A DNA stretch of 64,000 nt from JACKBC01 sp041391125. Lineage in GTDB: Bacteria; Chloroflexota; Anaerolineae; Caldilineales; Caldilineaceae. The position numbers and the translations under genes are program-made. The notes under the pieces are model-generated. The model was not told the DNA's origin. It saw only the letters and a program-made list of their open reading frames with translations, and did no database searches. Shown here one piece after another: positions 23,786 to 34,045 of this stretch. The stretch is taken from NCBI GenBank assembly GCA_041391125.1, contig JAWKON010000012.1, positions 1 to 64,000 on the forward strand. Reading direction: 5' to 3'. Every line of letters begins with the position of its first letter. The first letter of the stretch is position 1.

Positions 23786-24910
23786 TCACCGCGCAATGAT
23801 CCCGCCGCCCAAACACAAATCACCATCATAAAAAACCGCCCCTTGCCCGGGCGAAATGCCATACATCGGTTCGGCAAAGTGGACGGCCACCGCCGTCTCG
23901 TCCTCAGCCTGCGGCGCTGGATAGAGCCGACACGCCACCGGCCGCGCCCGATAGCGAATCTTGCACTGGGCGGTGAAACCCGGCTCCACCGGCGCATCGG
24001 ACGTCCAATTGACGTGGTGGGCCAGCAGTTGCATCTGCCCCAACTCCTCTTTGCGTCCCACCACCAGCGCATTGCGGGCGCTGTCCAATTCCAACACAAA
24101 CATGGGCGCGCCCACCCCACCGATGCCCAGCCCCTTGCGCTGGCCAATCGTATAGTTGGGCAATCCGGCGTGTTCACCCAGTACGTTGCCCATCCGGTCT
24201 ACAATGGGACCGGGCTGCATGGCCTGGCTTGCCCAGTCTTGCAGAAAGCGGCGATAATCATCGTCGGCAATAAAGCAGAGATCCATCGAATCGTGCTTAC
24301 TGGCAATGGGCAACCCCCACTGCGCCGCCATCTGGCGAATTACCGGCTTAGTATAATCACCCACCGGGAAGAGCACGTCGCGCAGTTCCGCCTGCCCCAT
24401 AACGCTCAATACGTAGCTCTGATCCTTCTGCGCATCCACGGCTTTCAGGAGCTGAATCTGGCCGTCATCCAGCCGCCGCGTGCGAGCATGGTGTCCGGTC
24501 ACCAGATAATCCGCACCCAAATTGCGCGCATAGTTCAACAAATAGTCAAAGCGGATATGGCGATTACAGGCCAGACACGGGTTGGGCGTGAGGCCAGCGC
24601 TGTAGCCCTCAATAAAGAAATCGACCACATTTTGCTTAAAGGGTTGCTCCACGTTGATCAGATAAAAGGGAATGCCAAGCTGGTCCGCCACCTGCCGCGC
24701 ATCGGCCATGCTCTCCACGCTGCAACACTTGTTCAGAGAGCCCTCACCGGCGCCCGTCTCCGCCCACAGCCGCATCATAATGCCAATGCAGCGATAGCCC
24801 CGCTCCGCCATCAGCGCGGCCGCCACTGAACTATCCACGCCGCCGCTCATGGCGATGACGACGGTGGTCTCTGCTGGGGTTTTTAAGTGCTTCAATTGCG
24901 GTTGTTCCAA
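23786..24910 (-). CDS. mnmA: tRNA-specific 2-thiouridylase MnmA
   Basis: 374-residue enzyme that thiolates U34 of tRNA-Lys, -Glu and -Gln with ATP and sulfur from a cysteine desulfurase. Seen: the P-loop VVIAMSGGVDSSVAAAL at about residues 17-33, the first catalytic cysteine region NPCLACNRHIRFDYLL, and the second catalytic cysteine in DSMDLCFI. The TTG at 24910 is chosen: it keeps the first strand before the P-loop, gives family length, and has AGGA just upstream. The frame extends to 25042 only because the 16-bp repeat array translates without stops. The cysteine desulfurase gene upstream (25091-26272) is its likely sulfur donor. Confidence 0.93.
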   Translation of the reverse strand: MEQPQLKHLKTPAETTVVIAMSGGVDSSVAAALMAERGYRCIGIMMRLWAETGAGEGSLNKCCSVESMADARQVADQLGIPFYLINVEQPFKQNVVDFFIEGYSAGLTPNPCLACNRHIRFDYLLNYARNLGADYLVTGHHARTRRLDDGQIQLLKAVDAQKDQSYVLSVMGQAELRDVLFPVGDYTKPVIRQMAAQWGLPIASKHDSMDLCFIADDDYRRFLQDWASQAMQPGPIVDRMGNVLGEHAGLPNYTIGQRKGLGIGGVGAPMFVLELDSARNALVVGRKEELGQMQLLAHHVNWTSDAPVEPGFTAQCKIRYRARPVACRLYPAPQAEDETAVAVHFAEPMYGISPGQGAVFYDGDLCLGGGIIAR

Positions 24911-24916
24911 TTTTCC

Positions 24917-25085
24917 TGACAAGGTAACCGGCTGACAAGGTGACCGGCTGACAAGGTGACCGGATGACAAGGTGACCGGATGACAAGGTGACCGGATGAC
25001 AAGGTGACCGGATGACAAGGTGACCGGCTGACAAGGTGACATCGACAGGCGCGGTCACCTTGTCACCCCCTCACCTTGTCATCGA
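24917..25085. repeat. 16-bp tandem array with inverted end
   Basis: At least seven tandem copies of TGACAAGGTGACCGGM (24917-25041), then two copies in the opposite direction (about 25053-25082). The array fills the gap between the cysteine desulfurase and mnmA and would fold into long hairpins. There are no unique spacers, so it is not a CRISPR. Confidence 0.9.
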
Positions 25086-25090
25086 TCTAA

Positions 25091-26272
25091 TCAGCGCTGC
25101 GCCGTAATCTGCACCAACTGCGCCACCACATACTCAATCTGCTGCGGTGTGTTGCTGCGGCCCAAACTCAGGCGCAATTGTGCGGCGGCCCGACCGGACG
25201 GAATGCCCATAGCGTCCAATACGTGGCTGGGACGCAGGGCGCCGCTGGTGCAGGCGCTGCCGCTGCTGACGCCGATGCCGGCCAGATCCAGCCGGATAAG
25301 CAGCTCCTCGGCATCGACGCCTGCAATCACAAAGCTGGCCAGCGCATCGAGCCGCTGCGTACGGCTGCCGGTGAGGCGAGCGCCTGCTACCTCTTCCAAG
25401 ATGGCGCCGATGAGCCGGTCGCGCAGGGTGCGCAGCCGCCCGCGCTCGGCAGCGCGCTCGGCCGTGATCAGCTCCAGCGCCTTAGCCGCACCCACAATCA
25501 GCGGTACATTTTCAGTGCCGGCGCGCCGGTTCTCTTCCTGGGCGCCACCGGTTTGTGTGGGCAAAAAAGGCGTGCCGTTGCGCAAATATAAAATGCCCAC
25601 ACCCTTCGGACCATAAATCTTGTGGGCGCTGAGGCTCAGCGCATCCACCGGCAGCGTGGCCGCGTCAATGGCCAGCGTGGCCGCGGCCTGCACGGCGTCT
25701 GTATGAAACGGGATACCAAACTGGCGACAAAGCGCCCCGATCGCGGCCACGGGCTGGATGGTTCCCACCTCGTTGTTGGCATACATGACGGTGACGAGCG
25801 CCACATTGTTCCCAGCAGATTCGGGCCCACCTTCGCCCCCGTTTGCACAGATTGCCCGCTCCACATCGGCTGCTTGGACCAGCCCATCCCCATCCACCGG
25901 CAGAATAGTGGCCACAAAACCATAGTTTGCGGCCAGGTCTTGCACGGTGTGCAGCACGGCGTGATGCTCTACGGCGGAAGTAATGATGTGATTTGCACCC
26001 GTCTGCTGGCGCCGGGCCAGCGCAATGCCGCGGATGGCGGCGTTGGCCCCTTCCGTGCCGCCGCTGGTAAAGATGATTTCGCGTTCAGCGACGCCCAATA
26101 GCGCTGCCACCGTGCGCCGGGCTTTCGTTAAGCCTACGCTGGCTTTGCGTCCGGCGCTGTGCGTGCTGGATGGGTTGCCATACTGCTCGCTAAAGTAGGG
26201 CAGCATGGCGTCTAATACTTCCGCGCGCACCGGAGTGGTAGCAGCATGATCCATGTAAATGAATGGCTTCAT
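25091..26272 (-). CDS. cysteine desulfurase (NifS/IscS class)
   Basis: 393-residue PLP enzyme that takes sulfur from cysteine for tRNA thiolation or Fe-S assembly. Seen: YMDHAATTPV at the N-terminus, histidine stretch VEHHAVLHT around 101-109, Schiff-base lysine 218 in LSAHKIYGPKG, and catalytic cysteine 341 in SSGSACTSG, which has the IscS/NifS-type loop. It stands just before mnmA, so sulfur relay to MnmA is the likely job; no iscU or sufB is in the window. Its promoter (26279-26307) places the -10 box six bases before the ATG, so the message may be leaderless. Confidence 0.93.
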   Translation of the reverse strand: MKPFIYMDHAATTPVRAEVLDAMLPYFSEQYGNPSSTHSAGRKASVGLTKARRTVAALLGVAEREIIFTSGGTEGANAAIRGIALARRQQTGANHIITSAVEHHAVLHTVQDLAANYGFVATILPVDGDGLVQAADVERAICANGGEGGPESAGNNVALVTVMYANNEVGTIQPVAAIGALCRQFGIPFHTDAVQAAATLAIDAATLPVDALSLSAHKIYGPKGVGILYLRNGTPFLPTQTGGAQEENRRAGTENVPLIVGAAKALELITAERAAERGRLRTLRDRLIGAILEEVAGARLTGSRTQRLDALASFVIAGVDAEELLIRLDLAGIGVSSGSACTSGALRPSHVLDAMGIPSGRAAAQLRLSLGRSNTPQQIEYVVAQLVQITAQR

Positions 26273-26278
26273 GCCAAA

Positions 26279-26307
26279 ATTGTATCATCCAGCGATAGGC
26301 CGGTCAA
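26279..26307 (-). promoter_or_regulatory. promoter of the cysteine desulfurase, probably leaderless
   Basis: Minus strand: TTGACC (26307-26302), exactly 17 bases, TACAAT (26284-26279), then six bases to the ATG at 26272. Transcription would begin at or next to the start codon, and no ribosome site can fit. Confidence 0.75.
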
Positions 26308-26409
26308 GGAATCGCCCGATGACTTTCAATAAATTTGACTTAAGTTTCCATGTCAAACTAAAATAGCCAGGTTAATCATCAATTATGCATAAATGCTCAG
26401 CCAATGGCT

Positions 26410-26470
26410 AATGTGCCGGGGACTTTCGCTGACAGAATCTTCTGGCGTCTCACAAAGTCTCCGGCACATT
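26410..26470. repeat. 17-bp inverted repeat upstream of the pyrophosphatase, hairpin 1
   Basis: AATGTGCCGGGGACTTT (26410-26426) pairs with AAAGTCTCCGGCACATT (26454-26470) with one mismatch. It lies in the 330-base divergent gap before hppA. Confidence 0.75.
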
Positions 26471-26520
26471 TCATGTGGTCTGAGTAGTAACAATTACATT
26501 TATTAATGGAAAAACCATTT

Positions 26521-26573
26521 AAACATGGCACAAATGGCTTTGGATAGAAATAACTTGCATTTGTGCCATGTTT
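26521..26573. repeat. 16-bp perfect inverted repeat upstream of the pyrophosphatase, hairpin 2
   Basis: AAACATGGCACAAATG (26521-26536) pairs perfectly with CATTTGTGCCATGTTT (26558-26573). It ends 17 bases before the ribosome site of hppA, so it may control expression of that gene. Confidence 0.8.
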
Positions 26574-26602
26574 AAGGGTGATCTCTATAAGGAGGGATTC
26601 TC

Positions 26603-28648
<2,046 letters not shown>

Positions 28649-28656
28649 TTGAATAT

Positions 28657-28719
28657 TTCAACTGTAAAAAAATAAGGGCGGCTGAACTTGTTCAGCCGCC
28701 CTTATTTTTTACAGTTGAA
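28657..28719. terminator. long bidirectional terminator
   Basis: About 29-base arms with a one-base bulge, containing GGGCGGCTGAA / TTCAGCCGCCC with an A-run before and a T-run after. It separates the convergent hppA (28648) and SDR gene (28728) and would stop transcripts from both sides. Confidence 0.92.
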
Positions 28720-28727
28720 GAAAAAAT

Positions 28728-29501
28728 CTACTCCGGCGTGACGTAAGCCGCCGTGATGCCGCCATCCACCACAAATTCGGCGCCGGTCATAAAGGATGAA
28801 TCATCGGAGGCCAGCCAGAGGGCGGCTTTGGCCATCTCTTTGGCTTCGCCAAAACGCCCCATAGGAATGTGCACCAGGCGGCGCTGGCGCTTTTCTTCCG
28901 TGTTGAGAAAGCTCATGAGCATCTCTGTGCGCAGCGGCCCCGGGCAGAGCGCGTTGACGCGGATGTTTTCGCGGGCGTGGATCACGGCCAATTCGCGCGT
29001 CATGGAGAGGACGCCGCCTTTGCTGGCCGTGTAGGCGATTTGCGGCGTGGCCGCGCCCAGCAGCGCCACAAACGAGGCCGTGTTGATAATCGAACCGCCG
29101 CCGGCGCGCTGCAAGGCGGGAATGCCATATTTACAGCCCAGAAAGACGCCTTTGAGGTTGATATTCATGGTCAGGTCCCAGATCTCTTCCTCGGTGGTCA
29201 TGGCGTTGTCGTCGCGGCTGTGCATAATGCCGGCGTTGTTAAAGAGCACGTTGAGTTTCCCAAAGGTCTCCTCAGTCCGCGCCACCATCTGTTGGCAATC
29301 CGTCGCCTTGGAGACATCGGCGCGAATGTAGATGGCGCGGCCGCCCGCCTGCTCCACCATGCGCACGGTTTCCTGGCCACCCTCGTCATTGATGTCCACC
29401 ACAGTAACGCTAGCGCCCTCTTGGGCAAAAAGCAGGGTGGTTTCACGGCCGATGCCGCTGCTGGCGCCGGTGATCAGCGCCACTTTGTCTTGCAAACGCA
29501 T
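28728..29501 (-). CDS. short-chain dehydrogenase/reductase
   Basis: 257-residue classical SDR oxidoreductase, cytoplasmic. Seen: cofactor loop TGASSGIG at 12-19, an aspartate after the second strand (VVDIND), favouring NAD(H), structural NNAG, and catalytic Ser with YTASK. The C-terminal GAEFVVDGGI is typical of the FabG-like group. AGGAG about nine bases before the ATG supports 29501. It is monocistronic: convergent with hppA on one side, with a hairpin and a gap on the other. Substrate unknown; similar genes act on sugars, alcohols or hydroxy acids. Confidence 0.88.
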   Translation of the reverse strand: MRLQDKVALITGASSGIGRETTLLFAQEGASVTVVDINDEGGQETVRMVEQAGGRAIYIRADVSKATDCQQMVARTEETFGKLNVLFNNAGIMHSRDDNAMTTEEEIWDLTMNINLKGVFLGCKYGIPALQRAGGGSIINTASFVALLGAATPQIAYTASKGGVLSMTRELAVIHARENIRVNALCPGPLRTEMLMSFLNTEEKRQRRLVHIPMGRFGEAKEMAKAALWLASDDSSFMTGAEFVVDGGITAAYVTPE

Positions 29502-29616
29502 AGAGGTTTTTCTCCTGATTATTTTGGTTTGAAATTGAGTCGGTGTTTGCGTACAGTATACACTACAACAGATTCAGAAAACAGCAGATGCTGCGCTCAT
29601 TGAATCCATTCCAATG

Positions 29617-29665
29617 AAAAAACGCACCACCGTGCGAGCATCATTGCTCGTGCGGTGGTGCGTTT
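29617..29665. terminator. strong hairpin with A- and T-rich edges
   Basis: AAAACGCACCACCGTGCGAGCA pairs with TGCTCGTGCGGTGGTGCGTTT (one strand shown in parts, about 20 base pairs, four-base loop). It lies between the SDR gene and the FHA regulator, both on the minus strand, so it probably ends the FHA transcript. Confidence 0.8.
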
Positions 29666-29920
29666 GCGACTGATAAGCATTTCAGGCTAAAGTTTGGGAA
29701 CTTTGGGTGCAGATATGGGCGGTCCTATCAGTATACCATGCAGGCCATAATTTCGCTTCGATGATAAATCCGCCAATGATTTCTCCTGAAATGTAGGGGA
29801 TAAAGAGGATAAGTTCTATTCAATACGCCATTGTATGAGCTAGGTGCAGCTTATCCGTTTGTGCCCCATAGGGGCAACGGTGCAACAATGATACGTTATA
29901 ACCTGATTGGGTTAATCCGA

Positions 29921-30637
29921 TCAAGTACAGTTGATCAGGCGGAACCCGTGGCCGCGGACGGTGATAATGTAGTCGGTTTTGGAATCGATTTCGGCAATGC
30001 GTTCGCGCAAACGGCGCACCAGCGCGTCAATGGCCTGCTCGCTAATGCCTTCGAAATTATCGGCGGACCAGACTACGTTGACGATTTCATCGCGGGTGAC
30101 AATGCGGCCATCGGCATCCCATAGCAACTCTAGGAGCAGATATTGGGGGAGACTGAGCGGAGGACTAACGACCTTTTTGCCGATGCGAAGGGTGCGACTG
30201 CCTTTGTCCAGGCTGAGCCCTTTTTCGGTTTCCAGATTCAGCGGCGCCGTAGCGCCATCATCCACAAAAGCCAGCTTGAAGCGAATGCCGATCTGAAATT
30301 CATCGCCATCGGCTAGCGGTGTGGCGCCTTGCGGGTTCTCGCCGTTGACGTGCGTGCCGTTTTTGCTGCCCAAATCTTCGATCACATATTGTTGCCCATC
30401 CCAGCTAATGCGCGCATGAAAGCGGCTCACCTGCCGGTCGGCCAAGACTACATCGCATGTGTCGCTGCGCCCGATGACAATGGGACGAGTGCGGCTCAGC
30501 GGCCATTTGCGGGGGGATTGCAATCCTTGATGCAATACCAACATGGCGGTATCGCGTTGTGCTAGGGGAGGTTCTTCATCGCTCTCTTCCAAAATTTCAA
30601 ACGGGTTGAAGATCTGTTGGTCGAGTTCAATAGCCAT
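29921..30637 (-). CDS. FHA domain - winged-helix (OmpR-type) regulator
   Basis: 238-residue protein. Residues about 53-125 form a forkhead-associated domain: IGRSDTCDVVLADRQVSRFHARI and LGSKNGTHVNG carry the phosphothreonine-binding Arg, Ser, His and Asn. Residues about 145-235 form an OmpR/PhoB-like winged helix (LPQYLLLELLWDADGRIVTRDEIVNVVW, then AIDALVRRLRERI and the wing VRGHGFRL; stretches quoted in part). It lacks a receiver domain, so input should come from binding a phosphorylated partner, likely a Ser/Thr kinase substrate. No kinase is nearby. AGGAG stands before the ATG at 30637. Targets unknown; this fusion is common in Chloroflexota. Confidence 0.88.
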   Translation of the reverse strand: MAIELDQQIFNPFEILEESDEEPPLAQRDTAMLVLHQGLQSPRKWPLSRTRPIVIGRSDTCDVVLADRQVSRFHARISWDGQQYVIEDLGSKNGTHVNGENPQGATPLADGDEFQIGIRFKLAFVDDGATAPLNLETEKGLSLDKGSRTLRIGKKVVSPPLSLPQYLLLELLWDADGRIVTRDEIVNVVWSADNFEGISEQAIDALVRRLRERIAEIDSKTDYIITVRGHGFRLINCT

Positions 30638-31235
30638 CCTTTTCTCCTAAACTCTTTTGGATATGTTTGCCATGAATCATATGGTAATTTATGGCGTTCA
30701 TACCCAACTCTTTTGGTGGAAATAAAATTGTTGAAGGTACAAATACTACGGTTATACTCAGCTAGAAATAAGCGTGCAGACAACGGAAGCTGTTGATTTC
30801 TAGTACTGAAGAGTATACAAAAATGTAAGGTGGGACCGGCTATAACTGCAAGGACTGCTCATAAACTTGGGACAAAGAAAGTTTTCGTTGATAGTACGCA
30901 ACCTTGCTTATAGTATTGTTAATGATAAATCCAATTTCAGAGAATCGCTACACTAAAACTCGACGGAATCCATACTCAGAGCTAACAATGTGAAACTATT
31001 TCAGGGCAAATAGACCCAAACTTTACGTGTCTTAAAGAGGAAATTTAAGATATTGGATGCCTGAACGAATATTAATGTTAAGAAAGATGTGCGCTCATCA
31101 CTATATCTTCCAAAGCGCATGGCATCTTTATGAGAGATTGTGCTATCAATTTCTAGGCCTACGTTACGCGTGATAAAATTGCGGCTCAACAGAATCGACC
31201 CGTTTCATCGTACCCTTTGATGAGAGCATCATACT
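30638..31235. other. AT-rich intergenic region of about 600 bases
   Basis: No convincing gene. A short minus-strand frame (31001-31189) has no ribosome site or family match. A degenerate TATACTC-ended inverted repeat lies at 30753-30817. Confidence 0.4.
30753..30817. repeat. possible degenerate TA-flanked hairpin element
   Basis: Begins TATACTCAGCTAGAAAT and ends TTTCTAGTACTGAAGAGTATA. The terminal TATACTC and a CTAGAAAT stem are kept on both arms. The inner end motifs are only partly like the other copies, so membership is tentative. It lies about 115 bases upstream of the FHA regulator start. Confidence 0.4.
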
Positions 31236-32990
31236 GTGAATACACATTCTATTTTCGGCAACCCCAATAAGCTGTATTGGTTGCTCCTTGCGTGCATCTG
31301 CATGTTCATATTCTCTGCCTGCGGACGCTCCCGCAACGCCCCGCCCGCCACAGAAAATCCGCAACCCACCGCCACGAATAGCCGCGCCAGCCAGGCCTTG
31401 CCGTTGCTAGACCGCCTGGCCGATGTTGAACTGCTGGGAACGCCTAATTTGATTGCCCAATGTGATCATCCGGCCGATGTGCAATTGACCTGTCAGAACG
31501 AAGCGACTCACCCGCTGCTTGCGGTGAACGCTGGCGCCTCTAGCTACGCACGCTGGAGCTTGGCGTTTGGCGCACAGTTGGCGGCGGATTTTACACCGCT
31601 CACCGGCGTAGAAACGCTTTACCTGCATGTGCGACGCACGGGTAACCTGACGCCCAATCTCTATTTGGTGGAGCGCGACGGAGATCGTATTCCCGTGCGT
31701 CTCGGTGCTTTCGGCTTGCGCGATGGTTGGGGCGATGTGCATATTCCGCTGGCGGAAATCGCCGACGATGAAGGCAAGCGGCCCGATTTTGCCAATATTG
31801 TTGAAGTACAGTTGGTCTTTGAATGGGCTGATATGAGCGGCGAACTGGAAATCGACAGCCTGCGTTTCGCATCAGTCTGGCGCGAGCCCGTGACCATTGC
31901 GGAAAAGTCGGTGGAACTGGCGCACAATTTGCAGCTCGATAGCGGTTTTGCGGCAATGCCTATTGCCGATGGGCTGAGCGCCATTACGCAAATCCAATTT
32001 GCCCCCAATGGCGACATGCTGGTCAGCCTGCAAACTGGGCGGGTCTGGTGGTATGCCGACAGCAATGGCGACGGGCAATACGACGAGCGTCATCTCTACG
32101 CTGCCGGGCTGGCTGAAGTAGTGGGGCTGCTCTACGATCCGACCGACGGCGCCGTTTGGCTGGGCGGGCGCGGACAATTGGTGCGCACCTTTGACAGCGA
32201 CCAGAACGGCGTGGCGGATCAGTATGAAGTGCGCATTGATGGCTTGCCCTGGGGCCGGCACCAAAATAATACGCTGGTTTGGAACCCCGATCCCGATCCT
32301 TTTACGGGCGAAAGCGGGGCGCACTGGATCTACCTTGGTCTGGGGTCCACTGAAGATTTAGAGGTGGGCGGCCCTTTTAACGCCGCCATTCTGCGCTTCC
32401 CGCGTGATGGACAGGGCGAGGATGCATTGGAAATTGTGAGCAAGGGCAACCGCAATCCGTATGCGATTGTGTGGGGCGCCGTGCCGGTGAATGGCGAACC
32501 CACATGGCAACTTTTCGCCAGCGAGAACGGTCCCGATTTTAACGACGCGTCCGACGAAGTCAACCACATCCGCTGGCATCATCACTACGGTTTCCCCACC
32601 CACTTTGGCAGCACATTTGATCAGCCCGCCGATACCGTCCCTGCCGAGATCGATGGCTGGCCCTACAGCGGAGCGCTCTACGACGTGACGCCGCACGCCA
32701 GCGCCAGCGGTCTGGCATATGTGAGCAATCCGGCCTGGCCGGCAGCCTATCAAACACTCTATGTAAGTCTCTTTGGGCAGGTTTTTAGCGAGGGAATTGT
32801 GGGACATACCGTAGAACGCATTACGTTGACGCCGGTGGAAACCGACACCGGTCTCACCTTCCGCGGCGAACCATCGGTATTTATCGCCGGCCTCGACCGC
32901 CCATTACCCATGATGGCGGACCATGACGGCAATCTCATCGTCGGGGACTATGCCACCGGTGTGGTTTATCGTATTTCGTTTGGGGAATAG
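31236..32990 (+). CDS. lipoprotein with glucose/sorbosone-dehydrogenase-like beta-propeller
   Basis: 584-residue exported protein. Signal peptide with lipobox FSAC and lipid cysteine at 29, a Pro/Thr spacer, an N-terminal beta-sandwich of carbohydrate-binding type (about 95-215), then a six-bladed propeller resembling soluble PQQ glucose dehydrogenase (about 235-580): ITQIQFAPNGDMLVSLQTG, SKGNRNPYAIVWG, ASENGPDFNDASDEVNHI and MMADHDGNLIVGDYATGVVYRI. The NPY, ENGP and DE-N motifs are those of the GSDH fold. It may oxidise a sugar outside the cell, but not all members bind PQQ. The start is GTG 31236 with a weak ribosome site. It is isolated, with a GA/TC repeat after the stop. Confidence 0.78.
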   Translation: MNTHSIFGNPNKLYWLLLACICMFIFSACGRSRNAPPATENPQPTATNSRASQALPLLDRLADVELLGTPNLIAQCDHPADVQLTCQNEATHPLLAVNAGASSYARWSLAFGAQLAADFTPLTGVETLYLHVRRTGNLTPNLYLVERDGDRIPVRLGAFGLRDGWGDVHIPLAEIADDEGKRPDFANIVEVQLVFEWADMSGELEIDSLRFASVWREPVTIAEKSVELAHNLQLDSGFAAMPIADGLSAITQIQFAPNGDMLVSLQTGRVWWYADSNGDGQYDERHLYAAGLAEVVGLLYDPTDGAVWLGGRGQLVRTFDSDQNGVADQYEVRIDGLPWGRHQNNTLVWNPDPDPFTGESGAHWIYLGLGSTEDLEVGGPFNAAILRFPRDGQGEDALEIVSKGNRNPYAIVWGAVPVNGEPTWQLFASENGPDFNDASDEVNHIRWHHHYGFPTHFGSTFDQPADTVPAEIDGWPYSGALYDVTPHASASGLAYVSNPAWPAAYQTLYVSLFGQVFSEGIVGHTVERITLTPVETDTGLTFRGEPSVFIAGLDRPLPMMADHDGNLIVGDYATGVVYRISFGE

Positions 32991-33059
32991 GAGATGGGGG
33001 ATAAGGGATGGGGATAGGGGAGTGGGAGCAGCGCACCCCCGCACCTCACTCCCTACTCT
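32991..33059. repeat. GGGGATAGGGAGTGGG / CTCCCTACTC inverted block at a convergent junction
   Basis: Purine-rich GGGGATAAGGG-type repeats followed by their pyrimidine-rich complement. The block fills the gap between the convergent genes ending at 32990 and 33060. The same kind of block occurs at 40605-40685 and 58352-58441, also between convergent genes. Confidence 0.75.
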
Positions 33060-33767
33060 CTAATCCACTGTAACATACTCACGTAACTTATCCACCGTGG
33101 AGGGACCGATGCCCGATACGCGCTCAAGTTCATCAATTGTAGCGTAAGGGCGGCCTGCGATAATGTTCTCGGCTTTGGTCTTGCCGATGTTGGGCAGCAG
33201 CATCAATTCTTCCAGCGTGGCCGTGTTGATGTTAATAAGTTTGTCGCTGGATATAGTGCTTCTAAGCAGCGCACCGACTGTTAACCCGGTCCCCGGCGTA
33301 TTGGCATCTGCTGACGCGCTATTGGCCGTCAAAGCCTGGGCGTCTGTTGGGGGCACGTAAATTTGATCCCCGTCTGATAACACTTCGGCCTGGTTGATGC
33401 GCGACGCATTGGCGTCCGGCAATAGCCCGCCCGCCAATAAGATGACATCCCCAACCCGGCTGCCCGGCGCCAGCATATAGAGCGCTGGCCGCTGCACGGC
33501 GCCATTGACATAAACCGTAATGGGACCGGGCGTGGCTGTGGGCAATGGCGTGGCCGTCGGCGCCAGCGTAGGCGGCGGGTGCAGCACAATGGCGGGCGGG
33601 TCCGGCCGCTGGCGGTAAAACATAAGGCCGCCCGCCAACAAGAGGGTGAATAGGCTGCTCATAGAATGGTGAAGTAGCGTGCGCAATGGGTTCGGGGCGG
33701 GCTGCGGCGCCTGCGTCAACGGCGCCTGCGCGTGAGTTGTCGAATGGTCGGTGCGATGTAGAGCCAT
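33060..33767 (-). CDS. ComEA-like DNA-binding protein (SLBB plus helix-hairpin-helix)
   Basis: 235-residue protein: one membrane helix (about 36-51), a Pro/Thr spacer, an SLBB-type domain (about 84-139: VYVNGAVQRPALYMLAPGSRV, then INQAEVLSDGDQIYVP) and two helix-hairpin-helix motifs (about 177-233: ININTATLEELMLLPNIG and GIGPSTVDKL). This is the layout of ComEA, which binds incoming double-stranded DNA at the membrane in natural transformation. The start at 33767 is preferred (GAGGG five bases before it) over 33827. No comEC is in the window, so competence is suggested, not shown. Confidence 0.85.
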   Translation of the reverse strand: MALHRTDHSTTHAQAPLTQAPQPAPNPLRTLLHHSMSSLFTLLLAGGLMFYRQRPDPPAIVLHPPPTLAPTATPLPTATPGPITVYVNGAVQRPALYMLAPGSRVGDVILLAGGLLPDANASRINQAEVLSDGDQIYVPPTDAQALTANSASADANTPGTGLTVGALLRSTISSDKLININTATLEELMLLPNIGKTKAENIIAGRPYATIDELERVSGIGPSTVDKLREYVTVD

Positions 33768-33816
33768 AATGTCCCTCTGTGTGCAATGTAGGACAAGTTG
33801 GAAACTTGTCCGGCTG

Positions 33817-33899
33817 GCAACTACCAAGCCGTTCCCTAAGCTTGTCGAAGGCCGGTGTTCCCTTCGACAAGCTCAGGCCTCGGGTGGCTGAGTAGTTAC
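33817..33899. mobile_element. MITE-like element, 83 bp, with 8-bp target duplication
   Basis: Ends GCAACTACCAAGCCGTTCC and GTAGTTAC, with an internal TGTCGAAGG/CCTTCGACA inverted core. Identical 8-mers TCCGGCTG border it (33809-33816 and 33900-33907). Confidence 0.88.
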
Positions 33900-33985
33900 T
33901 CCGGCTGAACTATACGCACACATTATAGAAAGCCACGGCTCGCATCACAACAGGACTTTGGTACTATTTTGGGGGGTAAAAAATG

Positions 33986-34020
33986 AACAGTCCCGACATC
34001 TCAAAGATGTTGGGACTGTT
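33986..34020 (-). terminator. hairpin after the acyl-CoA dehydrogenase
   Basis: AACAGTCCCGACATC pairs with GATGTTGGGACTGTT across TCAAA. On the minus strand it is followed by a T-rich stretch, 26 bases after the dehydrogenase stop. Confidence 0.75.
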
Positions 34021-34045
34021 TGTGTAAGTCATTCTTCTTTGTGAA

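Noticed and set aside
24917..25085. CRISPR-like array
   Set aside because: Units are contiguous 16-mers with no unique spacers, and no cas gene is near.
31001..31189. Small minus-strand gene
   Set aside because: No ribosome site, no domain, AT-rich intergenic composition.
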